A DNA stretch of 64,000 nt from Calliphora vicina (Eukaryota; Arthropoda; Insecta; Diptera; Calliphoridae). Under the pieces are notes generated by a model that was not told the origin of the DNA, searched no databases, and saw only the letters and a list, made by a program, of their open reading frames with translations. The translations under genes were made by a program, and so were the position numbers. Positions 34,261 through 45,277 of the stretch are shown here, piece after piece (position 1 is the stretch's first letter; every line of letters begins with the position of its first letter). The stretch lies in the NCBI RefSeq assembly GCF_958450345.1, contig NC_088780.1, positions 94,624,226-94,688,225 of the forward strand, written 5' to 3'.

Positions 34261-35504
34261 TTTTTTGATAACCTTGTTTTTATTATTTGACGTAGCGTTG
34301 CCGCTCTCGATTAGGTATGACATTTCAGCGTTAAAGCTAAGCGGAAAAAAACGTTCCACCTCTTATTTAGCTAGGCCCGTAAGGGATACATTGACTAATT
34401 GCTTAATTGCTAGGTATTTATAGCAACCAATACTAAAATAATAATTCTTTTCTTTTAAAATAATTATTTAGAATAAGTAGATTAATTGAATAATGTTGTT
34501 TTAATAAATTAAAGTAAGAAAAATATCTAAAAACAAACTTCAATTAAGTAGTACGTAGAATCAATTAAAAGTGTAGTTGTTTTGCCATTGTTGAGTCAAT
34601 CAATTTTATTTGAAAATCATAAGTCAGCTTGATTTGGTGTAAAAAAATGTCAATGACTCAATCTTACGTATTCAAATCTGAAATATTCGTTTTTCTTAAA
34701 TTGTTCAGTTGTTCATGACCTAACGCTTTATTTTCATGAATTGAAGTTATTTTAATTTAAATGAGATAAACTAAACTTTTCCTAAATTATAAACATCCAT
34801 AGTTTTGGGTGTTTGTTTTTTTTGGTCTAAAATTATTCAACCAAAACTGCAAAACTTTAGCAAACAACCATAAAACAATGTATTTATCTTTAAAAAATAT
34901 ATTTTTTTTTTGTTAGCAGTTTTCTTCATTTTTTGTTTAAACAATTATTTAACAGTTTAGTTTAGGAGTGAATGGTGTGTGTGTTCAAATGAACTGAGAG
35001 GTGATGCGATTAGTAGTGAATTTCCTTTGTTCATTTCCTTTCATGGCATTTGACTTTTACGAAACCGGTCAAGATCAACATCGTCATCATGGCACATGAA
35101 TAGTTTTTTGGCCAGGTTTTTATATTTGCAACAAAACATTCATATCATCTTCAGCGTCATTATATTGTAGGTAGTCATATGGCAATGACGATGATGATGT
35201 TGATCATCACATCTTAAGCAGCCATTGAATGCCAGTTTATTTATTTATTTGTTGTTGCATGATGGTTGCTTGCAACATCATCATTGTAAATGTTTTGTAT
35301 GGTAAACTTTAGTTTATTGCAGTAATTTTGTTGTTATTTGTTGTTTTAACCATCTGATTACCATATTTGCAAGTTATAGAGCAGTGTAGTAAAGGAATGG
35401 AAATGTTGTTCTAAAATATTTAATATTTGGACGAAACGAAAAATATCGATAAAAAAATAATTATTTTTTGAACCGAATTCAATAGAATACCTGTTTTCAT
35501 GGCC
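34261..35504. other. AT-rich non-coding DNA
   Basis: No gene. 34324-34357 shares about 34 bp (ttcagcgttaaagctaagcg onwards) with 10606-10640. The rest is unremarkable. Confidence 0.45.
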
Positions 35505-35615
35505 ATATAAATTGTCAGCAGAAACACCCAGAGTATCTGGCAGGATTCGAACCCGCAACCCTTGGATTGATCGTCCAGCACGCTATCGTCAAGTCTATCG
35601 GGGCAGATAGCACCT
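35505..35615 (-). repeat. tRNA-like SINE candidate, copy 1
   Basis: On the minus strand it reads gccccgatagacttgacgat, then an A-box-like TAGCGTGCTGG (35575-35585) and a perfect pol III B-box GGTTCGAATCC (35543-35553), followed by tgccagatactctggg. It aligns along its length with 47181-47275. The boxes are only 21 bp apart, shorter than in a normal tRNA gene. It is not a functional tRNA as far as I can fold it. Confidence 0.6.
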
Positions 35616-35619
35616 ATTT

Positions 35620-36018
35620 AATTTTGTTTATACCGCTATGAATGATAGTAATTAAACTTTTTCCAAAAAAAAAACAAGACTGCTTAGAATTTATATTTTT
35701 AAATTTCGAATTCATACTTTATCACCTCTGCTAACTCTATTACATAGCGATTTGTTATGGATTTGTATAAAAGTCTTTTTTTTTCTTCAACTTTGAACAC
35801 GTTTTACAGCATGGTGTTTTTCTTTGTAAAATACAAAAGGAAAAAATGATGTACAATACAGCAGAAAAATAAATAGAAAAAAAATTAAGACCTTTAGGGG
35901 CCAACAAACGGTTAACTTTAGTTAGTTTTTCACTGGAGTGAGTGTCCATGATAATCAGCAAGTTTTTTCTCATCTTTTTTTCACTCTTTCTTAATTTATG
36001 CAAATAAAAATGGTCTAA
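35620..36018. other. AT-rich non-coding DNA before the intact transposon
   Basis: No gene or repeat recognised. Confidence 0.5.
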
Positions 36019-36020
36019 TA

Positions 36021-37318
36021 AGGAGTGAGATCGAAAAATTCTTAACACACGTTTTTCATTACATTTTTTAACCCAAGTATTATTTGAATTTTTTTTTGAT
36101 CAAGTTACCTTTGAAAAACATGTCAGTTATTATGTGTAATGTCAATTATATTAATTTTTTTGTTAATCTGATTAAAATGAGTGACCAGAAAAAAGTGCGT
36201 ACTGAAATTATTAAATATTTTCAACAAAACCCAACTTGGTCTTACAAAAAGTTGGCCAAGCATACAAAGGTCTGCCGTCAAACTGTTTCCAATGTTATTA
36301 AACAGTACCGGGAGAACTTGTCAGTTGATAGAAAACCTGGTTCAGGTAGAAGGAATGGTCCACATGATGTTTCTAAAGCCAAAAAAATAGAACGCATTTT
36401 CAAAAGAGCTCCCAACACATCCGGTAGGAAAGCAGCCCGGTTAGCTCAGTGCTCGGACTATTTGGTACGAAAAGTTAAAGCTAATGCAGGTTTAAAAACA
36501 TACAAGGCTCAAAAAGTTCCTGACAGGAACGCTACTAAAAATTTAGAGGCCAAAAACAGAGCACGGAAATTGAAGTCAAGTTTTATAAAAAAATATTCTT
36601 GCTGCATAATGGATGACGAAACGTATGTTCTGGCAGATTTTTCGCAACTTCCAGGTCAAAAATTTTATGTTGCTGATGCTCGAGGGAATGTTGAAGAAAA
36701 GTTTAGGACCCAAAAGCAGACAAAATTTCCCAGAAAGTTCTTGGTATGGCAAGCAATATGCAGTTGCGGCAAAAGAAGCCACTCATTTGTTACAACGGGC
36801 TCTATAAATACCGAAATTTACATCAAGGAATGTTTACAAAAAAGGCTGCTTCCATTCATAAGACTTCATAATGTGTCCACTTATTTTTGGCCTGACTTGG
36901 CATCCTGTCACTATGGCAAACAAGCCCTTGAGTGGTACAAGAACAATAATGTGGTATTTGTACCAAGAGAGGCAAATCCTCCAAACTGCCCGGAGCTAAG
37001 GCCAGTGGAGAGATATTGGGCTCTTGTTAAAAGAGAATTGAAGAGTACAAAAAAGGTGTCCAAAAGTGTGGTAGATTTTAAACGGAGATGGACTACATGT
37101 TCGAGCAAAGTGACAGAAAGCACTATAAAAACGTTAATGGAAGGGTTTCCGAAAAAGGTTCAAAATTTCATCACTAGTGATTAAAACTATAAAAATAATT
37201 TTTTTTGTAAATTGTAATAATAATTTCAATCAAATAAAAAAAAAATTAAAGCTGTAAGTTTAGTGGTTTCTTTTTTATAAACATATATGTATGTTAAGAA
37301 TTTTTCGATCTCACTCCT
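36021..37318 (+). mobile_element. DD37E Tc1/mariner transposon, copy B (intact)
   Basis: A 1298 bp element between TA dinucleotides (36019-36020 and 37319-37320). It has perfect 27 bp terminal inverted repeats beginning AGGAGTGAGATCGAAAAATT and one uninterrupted transposase gene. Both ends and the gene look whole. The flanks are ordinary AT-rich DNA. It is near-identical to the copy at 23754-25038. Confidence 0.96.
36177..37184 (+). CDS. DD37E Tc1/mariner-family transposase (intact)
   Basis: Cut-and-paste transposase, 335 residues, about the usual length for IS630/Tc1/mariner enzymes. I chose the start MSDQKKVRTE. The frame is open 31 codons further up (ATG at 36084), but that extension is hydrophobic and unlike the family. 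Residues 8-46 form a helix-turn-helix (IIKYFQQNPTWSYKKLAKHT and onward) and 53-61 a GRRN-type basic linker. The RNase H-like catalytic core has D147 (MDDETYV), D240 (WPDLASCHYG) and E278 (LRPVERYW). The spacing is D-x92-D-x37-E, the DD37E signature known from the ITmD37E group first described in mosquitoes. The C-terminus is FPKKVQNFITSD. AATAAA lies 49 bp after the stop. No missing key residue is seen, so activity is plausible but untested. Confidence 0.93.
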   Translation: MSDQKKVRTEIIKYFQQNPTWSYKKLAKHTKVCRQTVSNVIKQYRENLSVDRKPGSGRRNGPHDVSKAKKIERIFKRAPNTSGRKAARLAQCSDYLVRKVKANAGLKTYKAQKVPDRNATKNLEAKNRARKLKSSFIKKYSCCIMDDETYVLADFSQLPGQKFYVADARGNVEEKFRTQKQTKFPRKFLVWQAICSCGKRSHSFVTTGSINTEIYIKECLQKRLLPFIRLHNVSTYFWPDLASCHYGKQALEWYKNNNVVFVPREANPPNCPELRPVERYWALVKRELKSTKKVSKSVVDFKRRWTTCSSKVTESTIKTLMEGFPKKVQNFITSD

Positions 37319-37320
37319 TA

Positions 37321-38349
37321 GTTTGATGTCAAAGAAAAAATTGAACAAGTAAATAAAAATGATGCTGATTTCTTTCAAGGAATTTAAAGTTAAAGGGTTT
37401 CTTTACCAACCTTTCAAAAACTTTGTTGTAAACACAGAAAAGTTTTGCAAACACATAAATTTAGTTTAACAAAGATTTAAGGGTAAGTGACATTTGCCTA
37501 AAAAACATAAATTTGAAATTGAAAATTTACAAAACCCCAGGGATTAAAGTTGAAAAAAGATTTCTCTCAAGAATTTTAAACTGTAAAATATTAAGAAATT
37601 TCTTTATTTTGTAAGAATTAATTTAACATTTCTTGCATTTAGAGTTGTTCATTCGCTTTAACTCTTTGTGGCTTTAATTCTGTTTCTCCATGGTATGAAG
37701 TAAAAAAATGGCTGCTGCACTCAGTTTGTTTTTGTTGATTTCTTGTTTCTACCTTGTTATTGTATTTTGTTTTTATTTCCTTGGGAATTTTACACATTAT
37801 TTTAGTTTGTTTTTTTTTCTCTAGCAAAAATGTTTATTTAAAACACCAGAAATACAACCTATTATTATTATTTTTTATGTTTTGTTATTAAATAAAGTAG
37901 TTTTCACTTGATGCATAATTTAGAGAGAAAGATGAAAAGAAATTAAATAATATAAGTACTAAAACAATAACAAACAAAACAAAACATTAATTGACCTCTC
38001 TTTTGTTGCGTGTGCTCTGCCACTCACTCTACTCATCAATTTGAGTTGGTTTTAATTTAATTATACATTTGTTCCATGTACTCATCATACATATTAAAGT
38101 TAAGTATGTATTTATTTATTCTAATCTAAACAAAATCTGATTAAATTAAATGAAGTAAATTAGAAATTATTACAATAAAAACACACGCAGTAGAAAATAC
38201 ACTAACAAATACTCATCAACAAACATACGAGAGTGTAAATGTCTTCTAAATGATGGCTGTGGTGGGTGGTAGAGTAAGGTGAAAATGTTGTTGTTATTCA
38301 ACATAAAGGTTACCAGAGAGTAAAGGCAAAGTTGGTATAATTGTACTTT
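37321..38349. other. AT-rich non-coding DNA
   Basis: No gene or recognised repeat. Confidence 0.5.
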
Positions 38350-39031
38350 TTATACCCTTCACCTTCGTGAGAAGGGTATATATAAGTTTGTCATTCCGTT
38401 TGTAATTTCCACAATATAATTTTCCGGACCTATAGAGTATATATATTCTGGATCCTTATATATGTCCGTCTGTCTGTCTGTTTGTAGAAATCAATTTTCT
38501 GAAGACTCCAGATATCCTCGGGATCCAAATCTTCAATAATTCTGTCAGACATGCTTTCGAGAAGTTTCCTATTTAAAATCCACAAATGGCTGAGTTATGA
38601 GGAAAAAACCGGGACAACCTCGATTTATGACCTATTTTGATCTATATCTGGATTACTAAGACATTAATATAGACAATATGGATATCTAATGATAGATATT
38701 TCAAAGACCTTTGCAACGACGTATATAAACCCATAGTAAGTTGGACCTACAATGGGTCAAAATCGTAAAAAATATTTTTTAACCCGAATTTTTTTTTCAC
38801 CAAAGAAAAAAAGAAAATTAAAAACAAAAACAAAATTTTTTAAAACACAATTTTAAAATTTAAAAAAAAAAAATTTTAAATAACAATTCGAAAAAAATTT
38901 TTTTCCAAACAACTTTGGAAAAAATGTAATTTTGTTTTCCTGAAAATATTTAAAATTTTTATTTGGAAGTATAATTTGGTGAAGAGTATATAAGATTCGG
39001 CACAGCCGAATATAGCTCTCTTACATGTTTT
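38350..39031 (+). mobile_element. Helentron-like element, family 1, full length
   Basis: 5' hairpin tatacccttcaccttcgtg / gagaagggtata, core gtatatatattctggatcc with gtccgtctgtctgtctgtt, the conserved aagacctttgcaacgacgta block, and a 3' end ggtgaagagtata with a perfect hairpin attcggcacagccgaat and ctctcttacatgttt. No coding capacity. Confidence 0.88.
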
Positions 39032-39677
39032 TGATACAATTCGATCCAGAAAAGTACAATGGTACAATCTGATTTGGAAATGTTCTCTTTCGAAGATTTT
39101 ACGCAGATTTAACATGAATTTTTCGTTATTGAATTTTGACCGATTATTTGAAAAATGTTACTGGTTTTTGTCATTAAAATATTCCAGGGAATCAACAGTT
39201 TTTTTAATACTTTCCGGGAATGGAAAAAGTCCGGAAAATTGGAAACTATATGGCTGTAGAATATGTAATAATTTTAGAAACGTTTTTCGGTTTTTTGCCT
39301 TAACAGAAATATAATTTACTGCACGATTAGACTCTCTAATAAGAATTTATATTAAAAACCATTTCTTTTGCACAACAGGATTTTAAAATATAGCAAATTA
39401 TTACAGGCATTGTTATGACCGTAAATTTCATTTTCTTTCACAAAATCATATATAGACAAATCAGAGTCGAAAAAGTACAATTTTTAAAGCTGGTTGGTAC
39501 AATTTTTATATTTCATTTGCCGTCCTTGTATTATTAAATATTAATTTTATTACAAATTCTTTATAAATGTAAATCAATTTCAGTTTTTAATTTAAAATTT
39601 TTAATTTTTTGACTTCAGAAATATGTTTTTCCAATACTGAAAATAGAAAACAAACTATTGTAAAACGTATTCATTAT
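39032..39677. other. AT-rich non-coding DNA
   Basis: No gene or clearly recognised repeat. Confidence 0.45.
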
Positions 39678-39689
39678 TATGCTATTATC

Positions 39690-40353
39690 CATAGATGGGG
39701 GTAGTGCACTAATTTTGCAGTTTGCACTAATACTTAGTGATAGTGCAAAATTAGTGCAATCATTTTGTTCATATTTAGTGATGAGTTGAAAATTAGCAGC
39801 CTCACTAAACATTAGTGATAGTGAGTTAAAAAATTTTGCACTCAAAATTAAATTAGTTGATTTAAAAAAATGCAATCATCAGTTTATTGCAACTTTTTTG
39901 TATGCACTAATTTGAGTGCAACTTCAAATTGTGCACTAAATTTTTGAGTTCAAAAAGGTTTAAGTTTATTTCTGTGCACTAATTTAAAACTTAAAACTAA
40001 TATTTCATTAAAAATAACAACAAATATTTAAAATTTTTATTTTTCGAATTTGGATTTAACAATTTCATGACTACTCATTTTTGAAAATTTAGTGATAGTA
40101 TGTTTAATGCAGCCTTTTTTTGATTGCAGGTTAAAATTTTGCACTAATTAATTGTAGTGCAGATTTTTGCACTAAATCTTCGTTTAGTGATAGTTAAAAA
40201 ATTATCACTATCACTATTTTTTTTTAGTGCTAGTTAAGAAATAAGCATTATCACTAAAGCTGATAAAAAATAGTGCAAACTAAATTTTTTGCAATTTTAG
40301 TGAGTGATAGTGCAATGCTGATTTCACTCAACATTTAGTGCACTACCCCCAAC
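39690..40353. mobile_element. Element built of TAGTGATAGTGCA words, with 12 bp flanking repeats
   Basis: A 664 bp insert between direct repeats TATGCTATTATC (39678-39689 and 40354-40365). Its ends carry the inverted block TGGGGGTAGTGCACTAA / TTAGTGCACTACCCCCA. The interior is made of short words (ttagtgatagtgca, gcactaat, ttagtgcaa) in both orientations. It can fold in many ways and has no usable ORF. It does not match a superfamily known to me. Confidence 0.65.
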
Positions 40354-40394
40354 TATGCTATTATCAAAACAATGGAAACTTAGGTTTAATTTTT

Positions 40395-41110
40395 ACAAAA
40401 AATGTCTGGCGCCTTTAGGACCTCACCATTTTGTTGGATACACGTATCTTGTATTATATTACTGCTTCTCACAGTGACGATGCATTAAACCAATTACAGA
40501 AACAATCGTCTACTTTAAAATATTTTACCATTACCTTATTAATGCATCTGATAAAGTTTGCTTCGTGGTATAATTTTCAGTCCGTATTTTGCGATCTACA
40601 ATTTCCAATAGGTTTTGTATGTCATTGAGATCTGGCGATTGGGAAGGCAACTTCGAATTACGAACCTCATTGGATTGTAACCACTCGGTGAAAACCCTAG
40701 ATGTGTGTTTAGAGTCTTTGTCGTGCTGGAATCTCCAAACTAGGGCTATATATTCTTAAGCGTATGAATGGAAAACATCGTTTAAAATGAAACTGTATCC
40801 AATTCCACTCATAGTATATTTTATGATATGAAAACATACCTTGCCCTGAAAAACAGCCTTACAATTTCTTTGCCTTCGGTCGTCCTGCAAATGAACTCTC
40901 ATCACTTCATCTTAAATTATATTTGAATTCATTCGAAAAAGGAACTGTATACTATTTCGATCAGTTTCAATGTTCTTTGGCTAATTGTACATTTTTTAAG
41001 AAATAACAGTTTTTTTTTTGCGGGACGATAGCAATCAAGACCAGCTTCGAGTACCAATTTTCAATTTCAGATTATTGATCAAATCTGGGGGTATAATCTT
41101 TAAAGAATTT
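40395..41110 (-). pseudogene. Tc1-like (DD34E) transposase relic
   Basis: Minus-strand reading gives EMRVHLQDDRRQRN-type sequence (about 40920-40870), GKVCFHIIKYTMSGI (about 40845-40800), WRFQHDKDSKHTSRVFTEWL (about 40740-40680, the QQDNDPKHTS catalytic block) and SQSPDLNDIQNLLEIVDRKI (about 40640-40575, the SPDLNPIENLW block with Gln in place of the catalytic Glu). RTENYT and a degenerate C-terminus follow. Several stops are present. It is clearly Tc1 rather than mariner or DD37E. A piggyBac-type MITE starts immediately to its right. Confidence 0.75.
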
Positions 41111-41115
41111 CTTAA

Positions 41116-41621
41116 CCCTCTAACCCACAAGAGTGCCTCAAGGCATGCATTACAAAATACCAATTATCTCAAAAATTAATTATAATTTTGTTTTTAAAAT
41201 TTAACTGTGACTTTAGTTACAGATTTGTTAATATTTCCTTTTAAGGTCGAAATGCATTTTGACTTTTAGTATTTGTTCTGTGAGTGATGTCATAATTTTA
41301 GCATGTACAACTTTGTGTGTAATTTTTTTTAAAAAAAATCAAAGTTTAACAAACTTTTAGTCGCCCGATGCATTCGAAATATTTTTTATTCGTTCTTTTT
41401 CATTAGTTTTTCAATAAAATCGTATCATAATTAATGTTTGTTTTTACACCCAAACTGGCAACAATGCCCTGAGGCACTCTTCACTTTTTTGCACCTGGTT
41501 CCTAAACTTAATTTGCAAATTAGTTTCTGATGGCTGTTCTGAGTTTACTGGGTCATAATTACCCTACAAAAATAATTTTACAACTATTTTTTTAGCTTTT
41601 TAAAGTTTGCGGGTTAGAGGG
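41116..41621. mobile_element. piggyBac-type MITE (506 bp)
   Basis: TTAA on both sides (41112-41115 and 41622-41625). The ends are inverted, CCCTCTAACCC and GGGTTAGAGGG. It has a subterminal inverted pair, aagagtgcctcaaggcat and atgccctgaggcactctt. No coding sequence. A second, left-truncated copy is near 62600-62989. Confidence 0.85.
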
Positions 41622-41625
41622 TTAA

Positions 41626-42140
41626 GCTGGCTTGCCATTAAATTATATTGTCTTGGAATAGTGGAGTTTTATAGTACCTTTCTCATGAATTTTTTTATAA
41701 TTTTGAAAACGGCTAATTTATTTATTTGTTGAATATTTATCACAGCATTATATTCGTTTATTAATTGGTTTTTTAAATTTGTCGCAAATCTTGACTCCAG
41801 TCATTTTTACTAACAATTTTCAAAATAAACTAAATAATGAAATAACGGTAAAATATTATGATTTTTATATCGTTTTCTTATATAGTATTCTTTTAGTTTT
41901 AGTTTTAATTTTTGCAAAAGTTTAAATATTTGCATTGTTTTGCCACAGCACATTCTATAAATGAAGTTATAATTCTTTAAACATTTAAATGCTTAAAAAT
42001 ATCGAAAATTTACTATATTTGAAAATAGCTTAGAAATATACATTCATGTTTGGTTATGCTTTTGAAAATATACGGAATTTAGTTTATAAAATTAACTGCA
42101 TAAATATTTTGTTTATAAAAATATTTTTTATGTGAAATTT
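41626..42140. other. AT-rich non-coding DNA leading into the 31 bp array
   Basis: No gene. Toward the right the sequence begins to resemble single decayed units of the satellite (gaaattttgtgtgtaagag). Confidence 0.5.
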
Positions 42141-43300
42141 TGTGTGTAAGAGTACTTTTCATAGAAAATATTGTGTATAATAGTATTTTCTATAGAAAAT
42201 TGTGTGTATAACAGTATTTTCTATAGAAAATTGTGTGTATAACAGTATTTTATATAGAAAATTGTATGTATAACAGTATTTTCTATAGAAAATTGTGTGT
42301 ATAACAGTATTTTCTATAGAAAATTGTGTGTATAACAGTATTTTCTATAGAAAATTGTGTGTATAACAGTATTTTCTATAGAAAATTGTGTGTATAACAG
42401 TATTTTCTATAGAAAATTCTGTGTATAACAGTATTTTCTATAGAAAATTCTGTGTATAACAGTATTTTCTATAGAAAATTCTGTGTATAACAGTATTTTC
42501 TATAGAAAATTCTGTGTATAACAGTATTTTCTATAGAAAATTCTGTGTATAACAGTATTTTCTATAGAAAATTCTGTGTATAACAGTATTTTCTATAGAA
42601 AATTCTGTGTATAACAGTATTTTCTATAGAAAATTCTGTGTATAACAGTATTTTCTATAGAAGATTCTGTGTATAACAGTATTTTCTATAGAAAATTCTG
42701 TGTATAACAGTATTTTCTATAGAAAATTCTGTGTATAACAGTATTTTCTATAGAAAATTCTGTGTATAACAGTATTTTCTATAGAAAATTCTGTGTATAA
42801 CAGTATTTTCTATAGAAAATTGTGTGTATAACAGTATTTTCTATAGAAAATTGTGTGTATAACAGTATTTTCTATAGAAAATTGTGTGTATAACAGTATT
42901 TTCTATAGGAAATTGTGTGTATAACAGTATTTTCTATAGGAAATTGTGTGTATAACAGTATTTTCTATAGGAAATTGTGTGTATAACAGTATTTTCTATA
43001 GGAAATTGTGTGTATAACAGTATTTTCTATAGGAAATTGTGTGTATAACAGTATTTTCTATAGGAAATTGTGTGTATAACAGTATTTTCTATAGGAAATT
43101 GTGTGTATAACAGTATTTTCTATAGAAAATTGTGTGTATAACAGTATTTTCTATAGAAAATTGTGTGTATAACAGTATTTTCTATAGAAAATTGTGTGTA
43201 TAACAGTATTTTCTATAGAAAATTGTGTGTATAACAGTATTTTCTATAGAAAATTGTATGTATAACAGTATTTTCTATAGAAAATTGTGTGTATAACAAT
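42141..43300. repeat. 31 bp tandem satellite, about 37 units
   Basis: The unit is gtgtgtataacagtattttc plus tatagaaaatt. From 42301 to 43262 the phase is exactly 31 units of 31 bp with no net indel. Each unit contains the perfect 14 bp palindrome TTTTCTATAGAAAA. Variants cluster in domains: GTGTG units at both ends, CTGTG units about 42410-42810, and TATAGGAAA units about 42900-43110. Domains of shared mutations point to recent local amplification. A decayed tail continues to about 43545. Confidence 0.95.
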
Positions 43301-43545
43301 TTTGAGCGGAACAGTATATACTATATACAATTTTGTTTATAACAGTATTTTCTATACAAAATCTTCAATATAACAGAAAATCTTCCGTATAACAGTATTT
43401 TCTAAAGATAATCTTATGTATAACAGTTTTTTTCTATAGAAAATCTTTAATATGAAAGAATTTTCTACACAAAAAACTGCAGTATAACAGTATTTTCTAA
43501 AGAAAATCTTCAGTATAACTCTAGTTTTTATAGAAAATTTTAGGT
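43301..43545. repeat. Decayed edge of the 31 bp satellite
   Basis: Single units with changes and indels (taacagtattttctaaaga, aaatcttcagtataac). It is the older margin of the array. Confidence 0.8.
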
Positions 43546-45277
43546 ATCTGGCCACCTTAATGCCATGATTAAGAATAATTTAATTCATTTTATTTTACAT
43601 TCTTCTATGCACTGAGAAAATCCTCAACAACAATAATAAAATTACAAATTGTTTTGAACTTAAAACTGATTTAAACAAACTGTGCATTTCCTTTTCAACA
43701 AAAAATAAAAATAAAAAACTACAAAGAAAGCTATAATTTAAATATTGCAAAAACTATACAATTATTTATTGATTATTATTTGTATGTTTAAAATAAAATA
43801 TTCAAAAATTCGGAAACAAATATATACAAACCTTAATTCACATAATAAAAAGAGTAATAAAATGAAAAAAAAATAAAGTTTATTAACCTTTTGCTAAAAG
43901 AAATAAAGTGGCCATTATTACAATAAATTTATTGTTATTAATAAACTTTTTTTTCTGGCTATAAACTTTCAAAACAATCAAAAAAGAAACTATGAAAAAA
44001 TAATGAAGAGATAAATATTCGAAGTGAACGTTGCTTTATATAAAAATTTTATAATTTTAAAGAATTTTTTTTTTAATAAAGCAACATATTTTTCATTTGT
44101 TTTAAGTTTTGTAAAGAAAACATAAAATTTAATTAAAAGTTTTATTTTTTTAAATTGTATAACACAAACAAACCATAAATAATTCAACAATAAACAATAA
44201 AATAAAGAGAATTTGTAAAAACAAAATAATAGAAATAAAACTACAAATAAATAAAGCCACAAGTGGTGGAGTTATTGAGTGCCAACTAACCGAGAGGATG
44301 AGGTTAATTTAAAGGTAAATAAACAATATACAGCTGGCCAATAAAACCCAGCAAACATTTAAACAACTTTAATTTAAATTCTTAAAACAAAACCTTAAAC
44401 ATTTACCAATTCCCACCTTTATTGAACACAACTATGCTTTGCTGGGTTATTTCTTTTCATTATGAAACCAAATAACGTTTATGGTGAATTCTAAACCACC
44501 AAACAAAATGAGGTTAATTAAAAAAAACACTATTTTCCATTTTAGGGGATTCTCAAGAGCACTTTTGAAATCAACTTTTAAAGAGTCTCACTATAGTTTT
44601 ATATTTCTTTTTTTTTACTTTTTATATAAATGCGTTTATAAATTGTAGTCTGGTTTTTGAAAATAATTTGTATTTTGTGTTGCTGCAGAGGAAAAACAAC
44701 AAGATTCTAATTTTGTGAAACATGTTGATGAAGTTGTTTGACAAAATGAAAAAAAAAAATAAAAATTCTTATATAATGATTATTTACGCTTGCTTAAATC
44801 ACAGTTTTTACAGCTTTATATAACATGAAATCATTTAAAAAAAATAAGCAGAAATAAACTCAAACACTCGAGAAAATTATCACACTAAACGATAGATTTC
44901 AATAAAAAGATATTAATATTTGAACTATTACTATTCTGAATTCGATAATGTTTTACATGGCCGCACAAAAGTTCACCATTAGCTTTATTTCGGTTCAATA
45001 TTTCACATGAAATATTTTCCTTTTTCCTTTCTTCGTTCATCAACTTTGTTCACGTGAAAAAATTTTTAAATGGAATTTTGTAAACAATAAACAGCTGTTA
45101 CGAACAAAATTAACTATTGTGAATGAAAAGTTCATGGGAATATCACGATAGCAATTTTCCCTTCGAGGGAAATGGATATTTCATGGGAACAATATTTCAC
45201 ATGTTATTGCCGATAGGGGTGAATAACTTTAGAACTGTTAGCCAGATTTTATTATTCTGGATCTATATCGTAGATTT
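43546..45277. other. AT-rich non-coding DNA
   Basis: No gene is established. 44689-44741 holds a short open frame after a possible splice acceptor (see findings). Ambiguous inverted words around ttcacatgaaatat occur at 45000-45205. Confidence 0.4.

Noticed and set aside
35543..35585. A tRNA gene on the minus strand
   Set aside because: B-box perfect, but the A-to-B distance is too short and no cloverleaf can be drawn. Treated as a SINE-like repeat.
36084..36176. Upstream ATG extending the intact transposase by 31 residues
   Set aside because: The extension is hydrophobic and unlike transposase N-termini. MSDQKK at 36177 fits family length.
42141..43300. Regular short repeats resembling a CRISPR array
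   Set aside because: There are no unique spacers. It is a pure 31 bp tandem satellite in a eukaryotic genome.
43990..44262. 90-residue hydrophobic open frame on the minus strand
   Set aside because: Phe/Leu/Tyr-rich translation is expected of AT-rich DNA. No domain, and no sign of a signal or topology beyond composition.
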